Shown: positions 16,683 through 24,373 of the stretch, piece after piece | Numbering within the stretch: the stretch's first letter is position 1 | How the letters are laid out: the number at the start of each line of letters is the position of its first letter | Assembly: GCA_021828405.1 (NCBI GenBank) | Contig: JAKARZ010000017.1 | Coordinates: 1-38,491 of the forward strand | Direction: 5' to 3' | DNA: 38,491 nucleotides | From: Bacillota bacterium | Lineage (GTDB): Bacteria > Bacillota_E > Sulfobacillia > Sulfobacillales > JAIMBI01 | Notes under the pieces: model-generated | Told to the model about the DNA's origin: nothing | Database searches by the model: none | What the model saw: the letters and a program-made list of their open reading frames with translations, nothing else | Translations under genes and position numbers: made by a program

Positions 16683-17161
16683 TAAATCACCCTAAGGTTG
16701 CTAAAGAATGCTCGATAGATGCCCCGATCCCATGTGAGCAGGCAAGACGCGGCAACGGACGCGTGGGCGCCGATGAGAAAGTCGGCCAGAATGTGCCGGG
16801 GCCCCCCAATGCGCGTGCCGCATTCAACGCAGAGGAACGTATCATTCGCCTGGCCGCAGGCTGGGCAGTGGTAGGAAGAGCCAGTCGCTCGTCGTCGGCC
16901 TAAGTATGTGCGCCACGCGCACGCCGCGATGTCCCAAATCTCGAAGGACAGCTCGGAGTCCAGTTCAATCCCCATGTCGCTGAGGAGGCGAGCCACGGCG
17001 TCGGCTGGGCCGACGCTGCAAAGCTCAGTGTAGACCATGCCGCTGGCGAGGACGGGGCCGACAGCGAGTGCATCCTTCAAAGATCGTACGGCGCTGGCAG
17101 CGCGAGGTCCCCCCAAAAAAATCTCCGACAGGATGTTGGTGTCCACCGCTGTGCCGTTCAT
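16670..17161 (-). CDS. VapC-type PIN toxin with a zinc-ribbon-like insertion
   Basis: A 163-residue PIN-domain protein. Expected acidic residues are Asp7 (A-V-D-T-N-I-L-S-E), Glu46 (V-Y-T-E-L), Asp127 (A-D-F-L-I-G-A-H-A) and Asp145 (T-W-D-R-G). PIN toxins are Mg-dependent endoribonucleases. Unusually, an insertion between the second and third acidic positions carries two C-x2-C pairs, C-P-A-C (99-102) and C-V-E-C (111-114), forming a likely zinc ribbon. Ordinary VapC toxins are about 130 residues and lack this. The ATG at 17159-17161 overlaps the AbrB-type antitoxin stop by 4 bp, a standard vapBC arrangement. The frame is open further upstream but only as a shadow of the antitoxin gene. Confidence 0.87.
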   Translation of the reverse strand: MNGTAVDTNILSEIFLGGPRAASAVRSLKDALAVGPVLASGMVYTELCSVGPADAVARLLSDMGIELDSELSFEIWDIAACAWRTYLGRRRATGSSYHCPACGQANDTFLCVECGTRIGGPRHILADFLIGAHASVAASCLLTWDRGIYRAFFSNLRVIYPPV

Positions 17162-17418
17162 GGGTCGACGGGCCCGCGCAAGTCCTCGACCAGATCTTCG
17201 CCGGTTCGGTAGGGGACCTTGTCCCGCCAGATGCCAATGAACTGTTCTATGGCTGGAATCTGGCGGATGGGCGCCACCGTTATGCGGCCGTGTGGATCCA
17301 TGGAGAATTCCACGGTGGTTCCCGCCTTGATGCGTGTGGCGCGCATCAAGGCGGCTGGCAGCGTCACCTGGTTCTTGGCGCTCACGCGTCCCTGTCTGAC
17401 CACGACGAAGCCTCCCAA
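17158..17418 (-). CDS. AbrB/SpoVT-type antitoxin
   Basis: An 86-residue swapped-hairpin AbrB-fold protein. The DNA-binding signature is seen in V-S-A-K-N-Q-V-T-L-P-A-A-L-M-R (about residues 12-26), followed by I-K-A-G-T-T-V-E-F and G-R-I-T-V-A-P-I. The C-terminal tail (E-D-L-V-E-D-L-R-G) is acidic, as expected for a segment that plugs the PIN toxin. Such antitoxins repress their own operon. It is coupled by a 4-bp overlap to the downstream toxin. The start could also be the GTG a few codons in. Confidence 0.88.
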   Translation of the reverse strand: MGGFVVVRQGRVSAKNQVTLPAALMRATRIKAGTTVEFSMDPHGRITVAPIRQIPAIEQFIGIWRDKVPYRTGEDLVEDLRGPVDP

Positions 17419-17672
17419 GCACTATGGTAAAGCACCGTGACCAAGGAATCAAGGAACAATCGCGCCGGACACCCGTCCTCGTTCCTCTTGCCGCGGAAAT
17501 GACTCGTCATCCAGGTTGCCCAGTCGATACTACGTCTCCCGCACCAGTCCCGGGCGCGTGGAATTGAACAGGGAGGCGATCGCGTCCCGAACCGGCCGCC
17601 CGCTCTTGATATTGGGAGCGATGACGGCGAAAAGCGACGTAGGCAGACTGCTCTAATAATACGGATACGACG

Positions 17673-18068
17673 ATGCCTCTGGACGACGTCCTGGCCGTGA
17701 CGGCCAAGCAGCACAAGCTCCTCGCGAGTCCGCTACGACTGCCCTTCCTACATGCCGTGGCCGAGGTGGAGGGGACCGCGGCGGAACTGGCGGACCGGTT
17801 GGAGGCAACGTGCACTACCACCTGAAGAAGCTCCTGACCGGGGCTTGGTGACCGTGGCGCACCGAGGTGGAGGCAGGACACGTGGAGCGGTGCTACCGAG
17901 CGGCGGCTACCCGGTTTCACCGCGTCGGCGGAGGACCGGGCGTCGTCGCGACACCTTGAAACTTGGGTGCACAGCACGCCGGAGGAACTTGATGTCCTCA
18001 TGCACACGCTCGGACAGCTGCTGACCCGCTGGGAACAGAGCCGTTGTGAGGTGATCTGCATATCCTAG
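17673..18068 (+). pseudogene. ArsR-like winged-helix regulator, frameshifted
   Basis: The ATG at 17673 opens a good HTH start (A-S-P-L-R-L-P-F-L-H-A-V-A, then G-T-A-A-E-L-A-D-R-L-E-A). The recognition-helix part N-V-H-Y-H-L-K-K-L-L is in another frame, and V-E-A-G-H-V-E-R-C-Y-R-A-A-A is in yet another. The C-terminus E-E-L-D-V-L-M-H-T-L-G-Q-L-L-T-R-W-E-Q ends at TAG 18066-18068. The order of pieces matches an ArsR-type repressor of about 130 residues carrying at least two frameshifts. Its end abuts an IS630 remnant on the other strand. Confidence 0.65.
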
Positions 18069-18142
18069 TGTCCTGAGTTAGAAATGCGCTTACAATAGTT
18101 TGCAAGGGCCGCGAGTATCTGGTCGGCCGTGTTGACCCAGAC
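18065..18142 (-). pseudogene. IS630-family transposase, C-terminal remnant
   Basis: The minus strand reads V-W-V-N-T-A-D-Q-I-L-A-A-L-A-N-Y-C-K-R-I, then S-N-S-G-H, ending at TAG 18065-18067. This closely matches the C-terminus of IS630 transposases (W-T-K-T-A-D-x-I-L, C-x-R-I-S, G-H). Just upstream the frame shifts and homology is quickly lost, so only about 25-35 residues survive. It marks an old insertion next to the ArsR-like pseudogene. Confidence 0.7.
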
Positions 18143-18206
18143 TTAGGGCCGGTGGCTTTGGCCGGCGCGCGTGGCACCACGGTGGCCGTGGTGGTGATAT
18201 GGCGGT

Positions 18207-18850
18207 CTAAGCACACCGACTTCCAAGTGAGCACGACGCATCCGGGCTGCCCTGCCGCGCACGGGGATCCCGGCACTGATTCTGGGGCACGAGGCGTCGA
18301 GCGATACCACGGAGCCGCTCCCCCCGAGGAGCTGGCTGGCGGGGACTGGTGGAACAGATGGGCGTAGGTTGGCGACTGGAGAACGCCCCAGGCCGTTGGC
18401 GACGGGAAAATGGTCCACTGGTAACGATCGGGTGCGAGACCGCTCCTTCCCACAGGCCGTCGACATATTGGCCCGCTTTCAGCTGGCCGGCCGAAAACGC
18501 GGGCTGGTTCCCGCCTTGCCACGAAAACCGGCTGTAGGGAGCGATGCGAAAGGTGGTCAGCACGGGCCTGCGGCGAAGGGTGGCGTGACCGGTGCTGTTG
18601 TCTCCCACGAATTTGGTGCGCTGCAGCGTGACCAGGTTGCCCTGAACGCGGCGGATAATCCCGGAGAACCCATTCGGTTGACCCGCCATGGTGTGGGCAA
18701 TGTGCTTGGGAGAGGCCGCAATGGCTTCTCCGACGAAGAGGTCCATTGAGTCGTGGGGTGCCTGCCAGTGCCTTGGCCCAACTCACTGCCCCGGGCCGAT
18801 GGTGCCGTGCCCATCGCTGCGGCTCCCCACGCGAGCTTGCGTAGCGGCAT
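18207..18850 (-). pseudogene. Degraded secreted-protein gene (DUF5666-like)
   Basis: An ATG at 18848-18850 with GGAGA upstream starts M-P-L-R-K-L-A-W-G-A-A-A-M-G, a possible signal peptide. A different frame then carries I-A-A-S-P-K-H-I-A-H-T, F-S-G-I-I-R-R-V-Q-G-N-L-V-T-L-Q and Q-L-K-A-G-Q-Y-V. The phrases G-I-I-x-x-V-x-G-N-x-V-T-L-Q and L-K-A-G-Q-Y-V resemble the repeats of DUF5666-type secreted beta proteins. At least one frameshift separates start and core. Family call is tentative. Confidence 0.4.
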
Positions 18851-19065
18851 GATGGTCTCCTCTCTCCCTTTTTTCCTCGATAACGCGGTCGGCGGACTCA
18901 ACGTTTCGCGCGCGTGGATGCGTTAAGTCCCCCCGTGATTGGCTCCCCAAATCGGTGGCCAGCCCAGCAGACCGAATCGATGGGCCACGTCTTGGGTGCC
19001 CGCCCGGCGCTGAGGAAGCTTGGCTGTTGACTGGCCGAACGGGCGTCGTCTGTCGCCTGGCCTCG

Positions 19066-19545
19066 CTACTGCGGCGGCGGAGGAGAGATCAATCCGTCCG
19101 CCAGAAGCTGGGCGTGCTCATCCAGCACGGCGCGCAACACGCGGTCCACGACAGCCAGGTCGCCCGGCTCGACCCGGTCCACGAGCGCTTGGTTCAAGGA
19201 CGCAGTCACGTCCACCACCGTGGCGGCGTACGCTTGGCCGGCGGGCGTCAGGATGACGTTCACCCGCCGCCGATCCTGGGCGTCGGGCTCGGTGGCGGCA
19301 TAGCCGCGGTCCAGCAAGCCGTTTATGATCTTGCGACCCGCCTGCCGGGTTATGCCCAAGAGCGAGCCCACTTGCGTGATGGCCAGCGGCCCTGCCAACA
19401 GCCGCCGCATGACCCACGCGTCCGTGCGGCGATAGCCCAGATAGCCGCGATCACCTAAGGCCGCGGCCATCTGCGCCACCCAGGTTGCGTGCGCCAGTGC
19501 CAGCAAGTCCCCAAGTCGGTATGTGCCCGTTGACGTCCTGCCCAT
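19066..19545 (-). CDS. MarR-family transcriptional regulator
   Basis: A 159-residue winged-helix protein. The DNA-binding core runs V-M-R-R-L-L-A-G-P-L-A-I-T-Q-V-G-S-L-L-G, then the recognition helix T-R-Q-A-G-R-K-I-I-N-G-L-L-D-R-G-Y, then the wing D-A-Q-D-R-R-R-V-N-V-I-L-T-P-A-G (D-x-R-D-R-R-x-x-x-x-x-L-T is the MarR hallmark). Long helices at both ends form the dimer interface. The ATG at 19543-19545 follows GAGG. It is divergently placed from a damaged DUF998 membrane protein gene, with an imperfect palindrome between them that could be its operator. MarR proteins usually control the adjacent divergent gene. Confidence 0.9.
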   Translation of the reverse strand: MGRTSTGTYRLGDLLALAHATWVAQMAAALGDRGYLGYRRTDAWVMRRLLAGPLAITQVGSLLGITRQAGRKIINGLLDRGYAATEPDAQDRRRVNVILTPAGQAYAATVVDVTASLNQALVDRVEPGDLAVVDRVLRAVLDEHAQLLADGLISPPPPQ

Positions 19546-19555
19546 GACCTCACTA

Positions 19556-19575
19556 TAGTCCTTGATAGGAAACTA
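19556..19575. promoter_or_regulatory. Imperfect palindrome between MarR and DUF998 genes
   Basis: The 20 bp reading TAGTccttgataggaaACTA has matching outer arms and overlaps a TATAGT box eight bases from the MarR start. A MarR operator is likely by position and form. Confidence 0.4.
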
Positions 19576-19605
19576 CGTTGCATATATGGAGGTGTGAGTG
19601 GATAA

Positions 19606-20157
19606 GTGGCCGCCGTGGTGGCGCTGGCCGGATTGGCTGGCACGGTGGGGAGTCTCCTGTACCTGCGCTTGACGCCCCGCTGTATCGCGGCGGGTACCGT
19701 GTCGCGACGTTGGCGTTTGCCCTGGCAGGCACGGCGCTGTTTTGGGCGGTGGTGCAGGTGGGGGTGCCCGGGCGCGACAGCATTGAGCTGGGGGCGCTGG
19801 GCTCTTTTGTGCTGGCTCGGGCGGCCATCAGCTGGTTTCCCATGGACGCGCCCGGCACGCCACGCACTCTGGTCGGCCGATGGCATGGGCTGTTGGCCGT
19901 CGCCGCCCTTGTCAGCATCGCGGTGGCCGCAGGAAACCTGGGTCATCGCGTGGCGCCGGCCGTGTTGGGCGGATTCGCCGACACGGCTCATCTGTTGGGC
20001 CCGGGGCTGGGTGCTGTGCCTGCTCTTCATGCTGATGCTGGGCCGGTGGTCCGCCGGGGCGCCTCGGAGCTTTGGAGCAGCCGAGCGCGCCTCTTATCTC
20101 CTGGCTATCGCCGGGAGCGTCCTGATGGCCCTCACCCTCCTGTCGGGCAGTCGCTGA
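19606..20157 (+). pseudogene. DUF998-type membrane protein, two compensating frameshifts
   Basis: The start region (GTG at 19606, V-A-L-A-G-L-A-G-T-V-G-S-L-L-Y-L) and the end (L-L-F-M-L-M-L-G-R-W, then Y-L-L-A-I-A-G-S-V-L-M-A-L-T-L-L) lie in one frame. The middle hydrophobic segments (V-A-T-L-A-F-A-L-A-G-T-A-L-F-W, S-W-F-P-M-D-A-P-G-T-P, L-L-A-V-A-A-L-V-S-I-A-V-A-A-G) lie in another, between about 19670 and 20000. F-P-M-D-A-P-G-T-P followed by a His in the next helix is the DUF998 pattern. Each frame alone gives a poor protein; joined they give a normal multi-span membrane protein of about 180 residues. Either a double-frameshift pseudogene or assembly error. Confidence 0.6.
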
Positions 20158-20294
20158 GGTTGCCGAGCGCGCCGGCGGCTAGCCCCGGGCCGGGGTCGTT
20201 CCCCCGGGGCGGCATGCGCCTGACGTGGGTGATGCGCGGTGGCGTCCGCCGCGCCGCCACGGCCGGTCACGCTGGTGGGGCTGTGAAGGCGGTA

Positions 20295-20311
20295 GATATA
20301 CCACGTATATC
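20295..20311. promoter_or_regulatory. Perfect 7-bp inverted repeat with 3-nt centre
   Basis: GATATAC (20295-20301), CAC, GTATATC (20305-20311). An AT-rich island in GC-rich DNA about 180 bp upstream of the antitoxin gene; it shares the TATAC core with the operator-like site at 20459-20476. Confidence 0.45.
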
Positions 20312-20456
20312 GGAGGATGGGCGTCGGCGAGAAGCGGGTGACCGCACAACCTGTCGTGGAGAGCGGCTTCAGGTCCCGGCGGCCGGGGATCGAAGCGGGA
20401 AGAGGAACCGAGGAGCCAAAACGGATGAAACGAACGGGTGCGCGCTTCGCCGAGTG

Positions 20457-20476
20457 TGGTATACTTGTGTATACAC
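20457..20476 (+). promoter_or_regulatory. Extended -10 promoter overlapping a palindromic operator
   Basis: TG-G-TATACT (20457-20465) fits an extended -10 element. It overlaps GTATAC-ttgt-GTATAC (20459-20474), and GTGTATACAC (20467-20476) is a perfect 10-bp palindrome. An AAGGAGG ribosome binding site (20479-20485) and the antitoxin ATG (20494) follow. This is the expected layout for autorepression by the antitoxin. Confidence 0.6.
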
Positions 20477-20493
20477 GTAAGGAGGGGCGTCCG

Positions 20494-20718
20494 ATGGAAA
20501 CAGTGCGTCTGCGGCGGGTTGGCAACTCCCTGGTGGTGACGCTGCCTTCCCGCATCTTAGATGCGGCACATTTGTCGGAGGACCAGACGGTGGCCCTGGA
20601 GGTGAGCGACGGAGAGGTGGTTATCCGGCCGTGGGATCCCGATGCCCAGGCGGCGTGGCTGACCTATGCCGAATTGGAACCGCGCTATCGCAATGCCAAT
20701 CGCCGCTTGGCGGACTAG
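20494..20718 (+). CDS. AbrB/MazE-type antitoxin of the Doc module
   Basis: A 74-residue protein beginning V-R-L-R-R-V-G-N-S-L-V-V-T-L-P-S-R-I-L, the swapped-hairpin signature of MazE/AbrB proteins, followed by E-D-Q-T-V-A-L-E-V and G-E-V-V-I-R-P. The C-terminal 25 residues (W-L-T-Y-A-E-L-E-P-R-Y) would form the toxin-neutralising tail. The ATG at 20494 is fixed by AAGGAGG nine bases upstream, although the frame is open further back. It is followed after one base by the Doc-like toxin gene. Pairing of an AbrB-fold antitoxin with a Fic/Doc toxin, instead of the Phd fold, is a known but less common arrangement. Confidence 0.88.
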   Translation: METVRLRRVGNSLVVTLPSRILDAAHLSEDQTVALEVSDGEVVIRPWDPDAQAAWLTYAELEPRYRNANRRLAD

Positions 20719-20719
20719 C

Positions 20720-21097
20720 GTGCGGTTTTTCAGCGTGCGCCTCGTGGCGGCCATCCACGACGACCAAATTCGACTATACGGAGGTTCCTATGGCGTTCGG
20801 GACTGGAGCGCGCTGGAGAGCACGGTCAGGCAACCCGCAGCCACATTTGACGGTGCATACGTTTATGGCGATGTCCTGGCGATGGCGGCGGCTCTGGGCC
20901 ATGGGCTCATCACGTCTCACCCCTTTGTGGACGGCAACAAGAGGACGGGAGGGATGGCGATGCTGACGTTCGCGGCCGTCAACGGTGTCCGGTGTCCCAT
21001 CCCCGAGCCCGCGTACTACGAGGCGATGATGGCTGTCGCTACGGGTGACATGAACCGGGGACAGTTGGACGCCACCTTGCGACGGTGGACTCCCTGA
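20720..21097 (+). CDS. doc: Doc-type Fic-domain toxin
   Basis: A 125-residue Fic-fold protein with the Doc motif H-P-F-V-D-G-N-K-R-T-G, catalytic His67. Doc toxins phosphorylate elongation factor Tu using ATP and stop translation. The N-terminus R-L-V-A-A-I-H-D-D-Q-I-R-L-Y-G-G matches the family opening. The GTG at 20720 is chosen because it follows the antitoxin stop by one base; an in-frame ATG at 20666 would overlap the antitoxin by 53 bp. Length is typical for Doc. It is the second gene of a two-gene toxin-antitoxin operon controlled from the 20457-20476 promoter. Confidence 0.9.
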   Translation: MRFFSVRLVAAIHDDQIRLYGGSYGVRDWSALESTVRQPAATFDGAYVYGDVLAMAAALGHGLITSHPFVDGNKRTGGMAMLTFAAVNGVRCPIPEPAYYEAMMAVATGDMNRGQLDATLRRWTP

Positions 21098-21180
21098 TCG
21101 CACCTGTGAAGCCACGTGGCACCCGATGCGCAGACGGCCAGCTTCACAGTGTGGTCCAGACTGCCGTGGGCACAGTAGGC

Positions 21181-22046
21181 GTACGCCCCAGCCTCGTCAA
21201 AAAGCGCAAACAGGGCCACGACTACTGGGACGTCGTCGAGTCGCGCCGCGTCAACAGGCAGCCCCGCATTGTCTGGCAGCACTACCTGGGGACCGCGGAG
21301 GCCCTCGCCGCCCGGGTGCGGCAGACCCCCGGCCCGGTCGTCGTGGCCGACTCGGGGCCCTGGCGGCCCTCTGGTCCCTCGTGGAACGCCTCGACCTCGT
21401 GGGGATCATTGACCGGGTCGTGCCCCAGTGCGCCCGAGGGGTCTCCCTCGGGTACTATCTCGTCTTGGCTGCGCTGAACCAGGTGGTGGCCCCCCGGAGC
21501 CAAGCCCCGATCGGGGCCTGGTACGACCAGACGTGGTTGCGTCGGCACTGGGGCATCCCCGCCACGGCGTTTACGAGCCAAACCTTCTGGCGCGCCCTGG
21601 AGGCGGTCGACGCCGACGCGCTGGCCGCCATCGAAGATGCCGTGGCGGCCGCCGCCGTGAGCCGGTTCGAGGTGCCCGTCACCACCCTGGTCTACGATGC
21701 GACGAACGTCTTCACGGACCTGGCACGCCGACGCCCAGCCCGCTCGCCCAGCGGGGCCATAACAAGCAGAAGCGCCACGACCTCCACCAGGTGAACCTCG
21801 CCCTCTTGGCGACGGTGGCGGACCATGTCCCGTTGGTGCACACCACGTAGCCGGGGGACGTGCCCGACCCGACGGCGTTTGGGCAGGCGTTGGACCGGCT
21901 CGACCAGCGCTACCGTCAGCTCACGGCGCTCACGGGTGATCCCATCACCATGGTGTTCGACAAGGGCCATGGCAGCCATGTCACTATGACGGCGGTGTGG
22001 GGGCAGGGGTGGTCGGTGGTCAGCACCCTGGTGCCGCACCACCATC
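21181..22046 (+). pseudogene. IS1634-type transposase, frameshifted and 3'-truncated
   Basis: The order of homologous segments is S-L-V-K-K-R-K-Q-G-H-D-Y-W, then P-R-I-V-W-Q-H-Y-L-G-T-A-E-A-L. A frame change near 21355 gives L-V-E-R-L-D-L-V-G-I-I-D-R and T-T-L-V-Y-D-A-T-N-V-F-T, with the first DDE aspartate in Y-D-A-T-N. A second change near 21730-21760 gives L-A-Q-R-G-H-N-K-Q-K-R-H-D-L. An in-frame TAG at 21848-21850 replaces the usual Tyr before P-G-D-V-P-D. The last recognisable part is M-V-F-D-K-G-H-G and W-S-V-V-S-T-L-V-P. Sequence then passes directly into a truncated MFS gene, so the 3' end of the element is lost. Confidence 0.8.
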
Positions 22047-22867
22047 AGGAGAAAGCCGACCCATGTTCGACGGGCATAGGACGAGGAAAACAACTCGCCA
22101 AACCGGGTGGCTTGGCGCTCACGGGACACCTCCGGCACGATCCTGGCAGGGGAGCTCGCTACCTCGGGCTGGGGCTCGGTCATCAGCGTGGCCGCTACCG
22201 CCTTGGCCTTGTCAAGTTGGCCCGCAGCAGCCAGCCACCTCGGTGTTTCGGGCAGGGATCGCCGCAACGCCAGGACCGCCAGCGCCGGCAGTACGCCAAC
22301 CCAGAACATCCACCGCCATGCATCCGGTCCGCCATAGGTAATGAAGAGGAATCCAACCAGGCCGGCCAGCACTCCACCCAGTCCCCACATCGCCAGCGGC
22401 GCGGCGAGCAGTCTGCCACGGGTCCGCTTGGGAGCCGTCTCCGCGATGAGCGCGTACGCCACGGGCAGGTCCGCCCCAATCCCCACCCCGATCAGGAACC
22501 GAAAGATGATGATCTCGGTCATGTTCTGCGAGAACCCCGCTCCCAGGGAACATATTACAAAGAAGAACAGGTCCCACAGCAAAATGCTGCGACGACCGAG
22601 TTTGTCCCCCATCCACCCGGCTACGATGGCTCCCAGAAACGATCCGACAAACGCCGACGCCGACAGCAAGCCCAAGGTAGCGGGACTGGGCTTGAACATC
22701 GGGACGATCAGGAGCAGGGCCCCACCGATAATCAACAGATCATACCCGTCCAGGAACTGGCCCATGGCGGACAACAAAGTGATCCGCCAGTGAATCTTGC
22801 TGAGCTGAGCGTCGTCGAGCGGTCCCATCGCAAGTCCCGGTGACGCCTCAGCGGCTGGCGTAGTCAC
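22047..22867 (-). pseudogene. MFS transporter, C-terminal half lost at the IS junction
   Basis: The N-terminal half of a sugar/metabolite-type major facilitator. Six membrane spans are visible, with the MFS motif A-like G-D-K-L-G-R-R after the second span and R-F-L-I-G-V-G-I-G-A-D-L-P-V-A-Y in the fourth to fifth region, then A-P-K-R-T-R-G. The protein is normal up to W-V-G-F-L-L-M-V-V (start of the seventh span). It then runs into the antisense of the IS1634 transposase at about 22046. About half of the usual 430-450 residues is missing. Start is most likely the GTG at 22865-22867, eight bases after GGAGG; the GTG at 22876 would lie inside the ribosome binding site. Non-functional as a transporter. 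Confidence 0.85.
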
Positions 22868-22989
22868 AGCACGCACCTCCTACGCGAATTCAAAGAACCC
22901 TGTCCGACCAGCGCGGACGCATCCTCGATGGCCGAGGCGTGAGCCTAAGAAAGATATTGATGGCCCCGTGCCGAACCGCGAGCCGACCG

Positions 22990-23014
22990 TTTCTCTATTT
23001 GAAATCTAGAGAAA
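22990..23014. promoter_or_regulatory. Perfect 8-bp inverted repeat in an AT-rich patch
   Basis: TTTCTCTA (22990-22997) and TAGAGAAA (23007-23014) around a 9-nt centre that itself contains most of an ATTTGAAAT palindrome (22997-23005). About 125 bp upstream of the truncated MFS gene; operator-like, regulator unknown. Confidence 0.45.
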
Positions 23015-23332
23015 ATATGGGCCGCCCCGCTGTGCGTATGGCAGGCTGTCCCAGCCGGTCCTTGGAATTCTCGCGCCCCGCCACGGGTACGACAGGGGCC
23101 GGGCGGCCCCATGAGACGCGGGTGCCGCGCACGCCGCAAGACCATCGAGCCATTTCGACTCGGACTGCTGGGCGGCGGACCGTGTGGTCGCACGCACAAT
23201 TACAACCCCGACGTCTTGGATCGACGATGTCATCTAAGCTCCGCTGGCCCGGGGCAGGCTGCTGCGGGTCAGACACGCATGACGGTCGGGACCACGCGGA
23301 CCACGGCGCCGCGCTATGCGGGCGGCCCACCT

Positions 23333-23600
23333 TTAGATCCCTCGGGCTCGCGGGAACCTGCGCATCCCGTCACCAAACCTCTTTTCCATCAGTACGTAGT
23401 CGCCGCGCCGCTGCCCGTGCTCAAGCACCGCAAGATCGGTCAGATGATGAAGTGCCCGGGTGACGGCGCCCCGAATTGCGCGGGTGGCCATAAGCAAGCA
23501 GTTCGTCCACGAGGCGTCCCAGCACGCGAGTTCGGCGCACCTGGCTCCACACCGTCTCATAGAAGCGCGTGAGCCGCGCCTGAGCATCACGTGTTCCGCA
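23333..23600 (-). pseudogene. Decayed winged-helix regulator trace
   Basis: Two frames give connected, regulator-like pieces: R-L-T-R-F-Y-E-T-V-W-S-Q-V, then V-L-G-R-L-V-D-E-L-L-A-Y-G-H in one, and G-A-V-T-R-A-L-H-H-L-T-D-L-A-V-L-E-H-G, then G-D-Y-V-L-M in the other. The order is that of a GbsR/MarR-like winged helix with a frameshift between. Weak call. Confidence 0.25.
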
Positions 23601-23710
23601 TCAATCGCCGAGGCGCGATCGCGCGGAGATTTTCTTTCGAATTGGGCTTGTCTCGGGGCCACTCAGCGAACATGTGGTGCATAATGGGGTGGAGAGGGGC
23701 GCTGGTGGGC

Positions 23711-24373
23711 ATGGGAGCCGGCACGGACATCCGGTTTACGGTGCCACTGTACACCGTGCGGCAGGTTGGCCAGTTCCTTCAGGTGCCGCCGTCGACCGTG
23801 GCGCACTGGCGCCCGTTGGTGCAGCGGGCCGGCGCGCCGCGTCGGGGGGATTCTGGTGTGACGTTCATTGGCTTGGCGGAAGCGGCTGTGCTTGCCGCTT
23901 TTCGGCATGCGGGCGTCTCCATGCAGCGCATTCGACCGGCGATCGCGGTCTTGAAAGAGACGACCGGATTGGAACATGCCTTGGTGGCGCGACGCCTCTT
24001 CACCGACGGAGTGGAGGTGCTGTATCGGTGGGGGAACGAGGAGGCCCCGGACTCCATCGCACGGCTCGTGACCGTTCGCAATGGTCAACAGGTGTTCACG
24101 GATGTGGTCAGAGACTACCTGAAGCTCATCACGTGGGGCGCCGATGGGTTTCCTACTATGCTGCGGTTGCCGGCATACCGCCACACGGAAGTGATCATCG
24201 ATCCCCGCCGCTCGTTTGGTCAGCCGTTCTTCAGCAGGTCGGGCGTCAAGGTCGAGGATGTCCTGCACCGAATTTGGGCGGGGGAGGACTTCGACACGGT
24301 GGCGACTGACTACGGCTTGGCGCGGGCAGATGTCGAGGATGCCCTGCGTGTCGCATCCCGATCAGCTTCCTGA
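23711..24373 (+). CDS. DUF433 antitoxin with N-terminal MerR-like HTH (VapB45-type)
   Basis: A 220-residue protein. The first 60 residues resemble a MerR-like helix-turn-helix (L-Y-T-V-R-Q-V-G-Q-F-L-Q-V-P-P-S-T-V-A-H-W). The C-terminal part is a DUF433 domain, with the phrases I-D-P-R-R-S-F-G-Q-P-F and V-E-D-V-L-H-R-I-W-A-G-E-D-F-D and the ending Y-G-L-A-R-A-D-V-E-D-A-L. DUF433 proteins act as antitoxins to VapC45-type PIN proteins, and such a gene follows immediately with overlap. The frame is open from 23591, but the ATG at 23711 (or the GTG at 23705, after AGAGG) gives a sensible N-terminus. Start uncertain by up to 13 codons. Confidence 0.82.
   Translation: MGAGTDIRFTVPLYTVRQVGQFLQVPPSTVAHWRPLVQRAGAPRRGDSGVTFIGLAEAAVLAAFRHAGVSMQRIRPAIAVLKETTGLEHALVARRLFTDGVEVLYRWGNEEAPDSIARLVTVRNGQQVFTDVVRDYLKLITWGADGFPTMLRLPAYRHTEVIIDPRRSFGQPFFSRSGVKVEDVLHRIWAGEDFDTVATDYGLARADVEDALRVASRSAS

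Larger units (their letters stand above)
22868..23710. other. Long gene-poor stretch
   Basis: No intact gene. It contains the palindrome at 22990-23014 and a decayed minus-strand winged-helix-like coding trace at 23333-23600. Confidence 0.45.
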
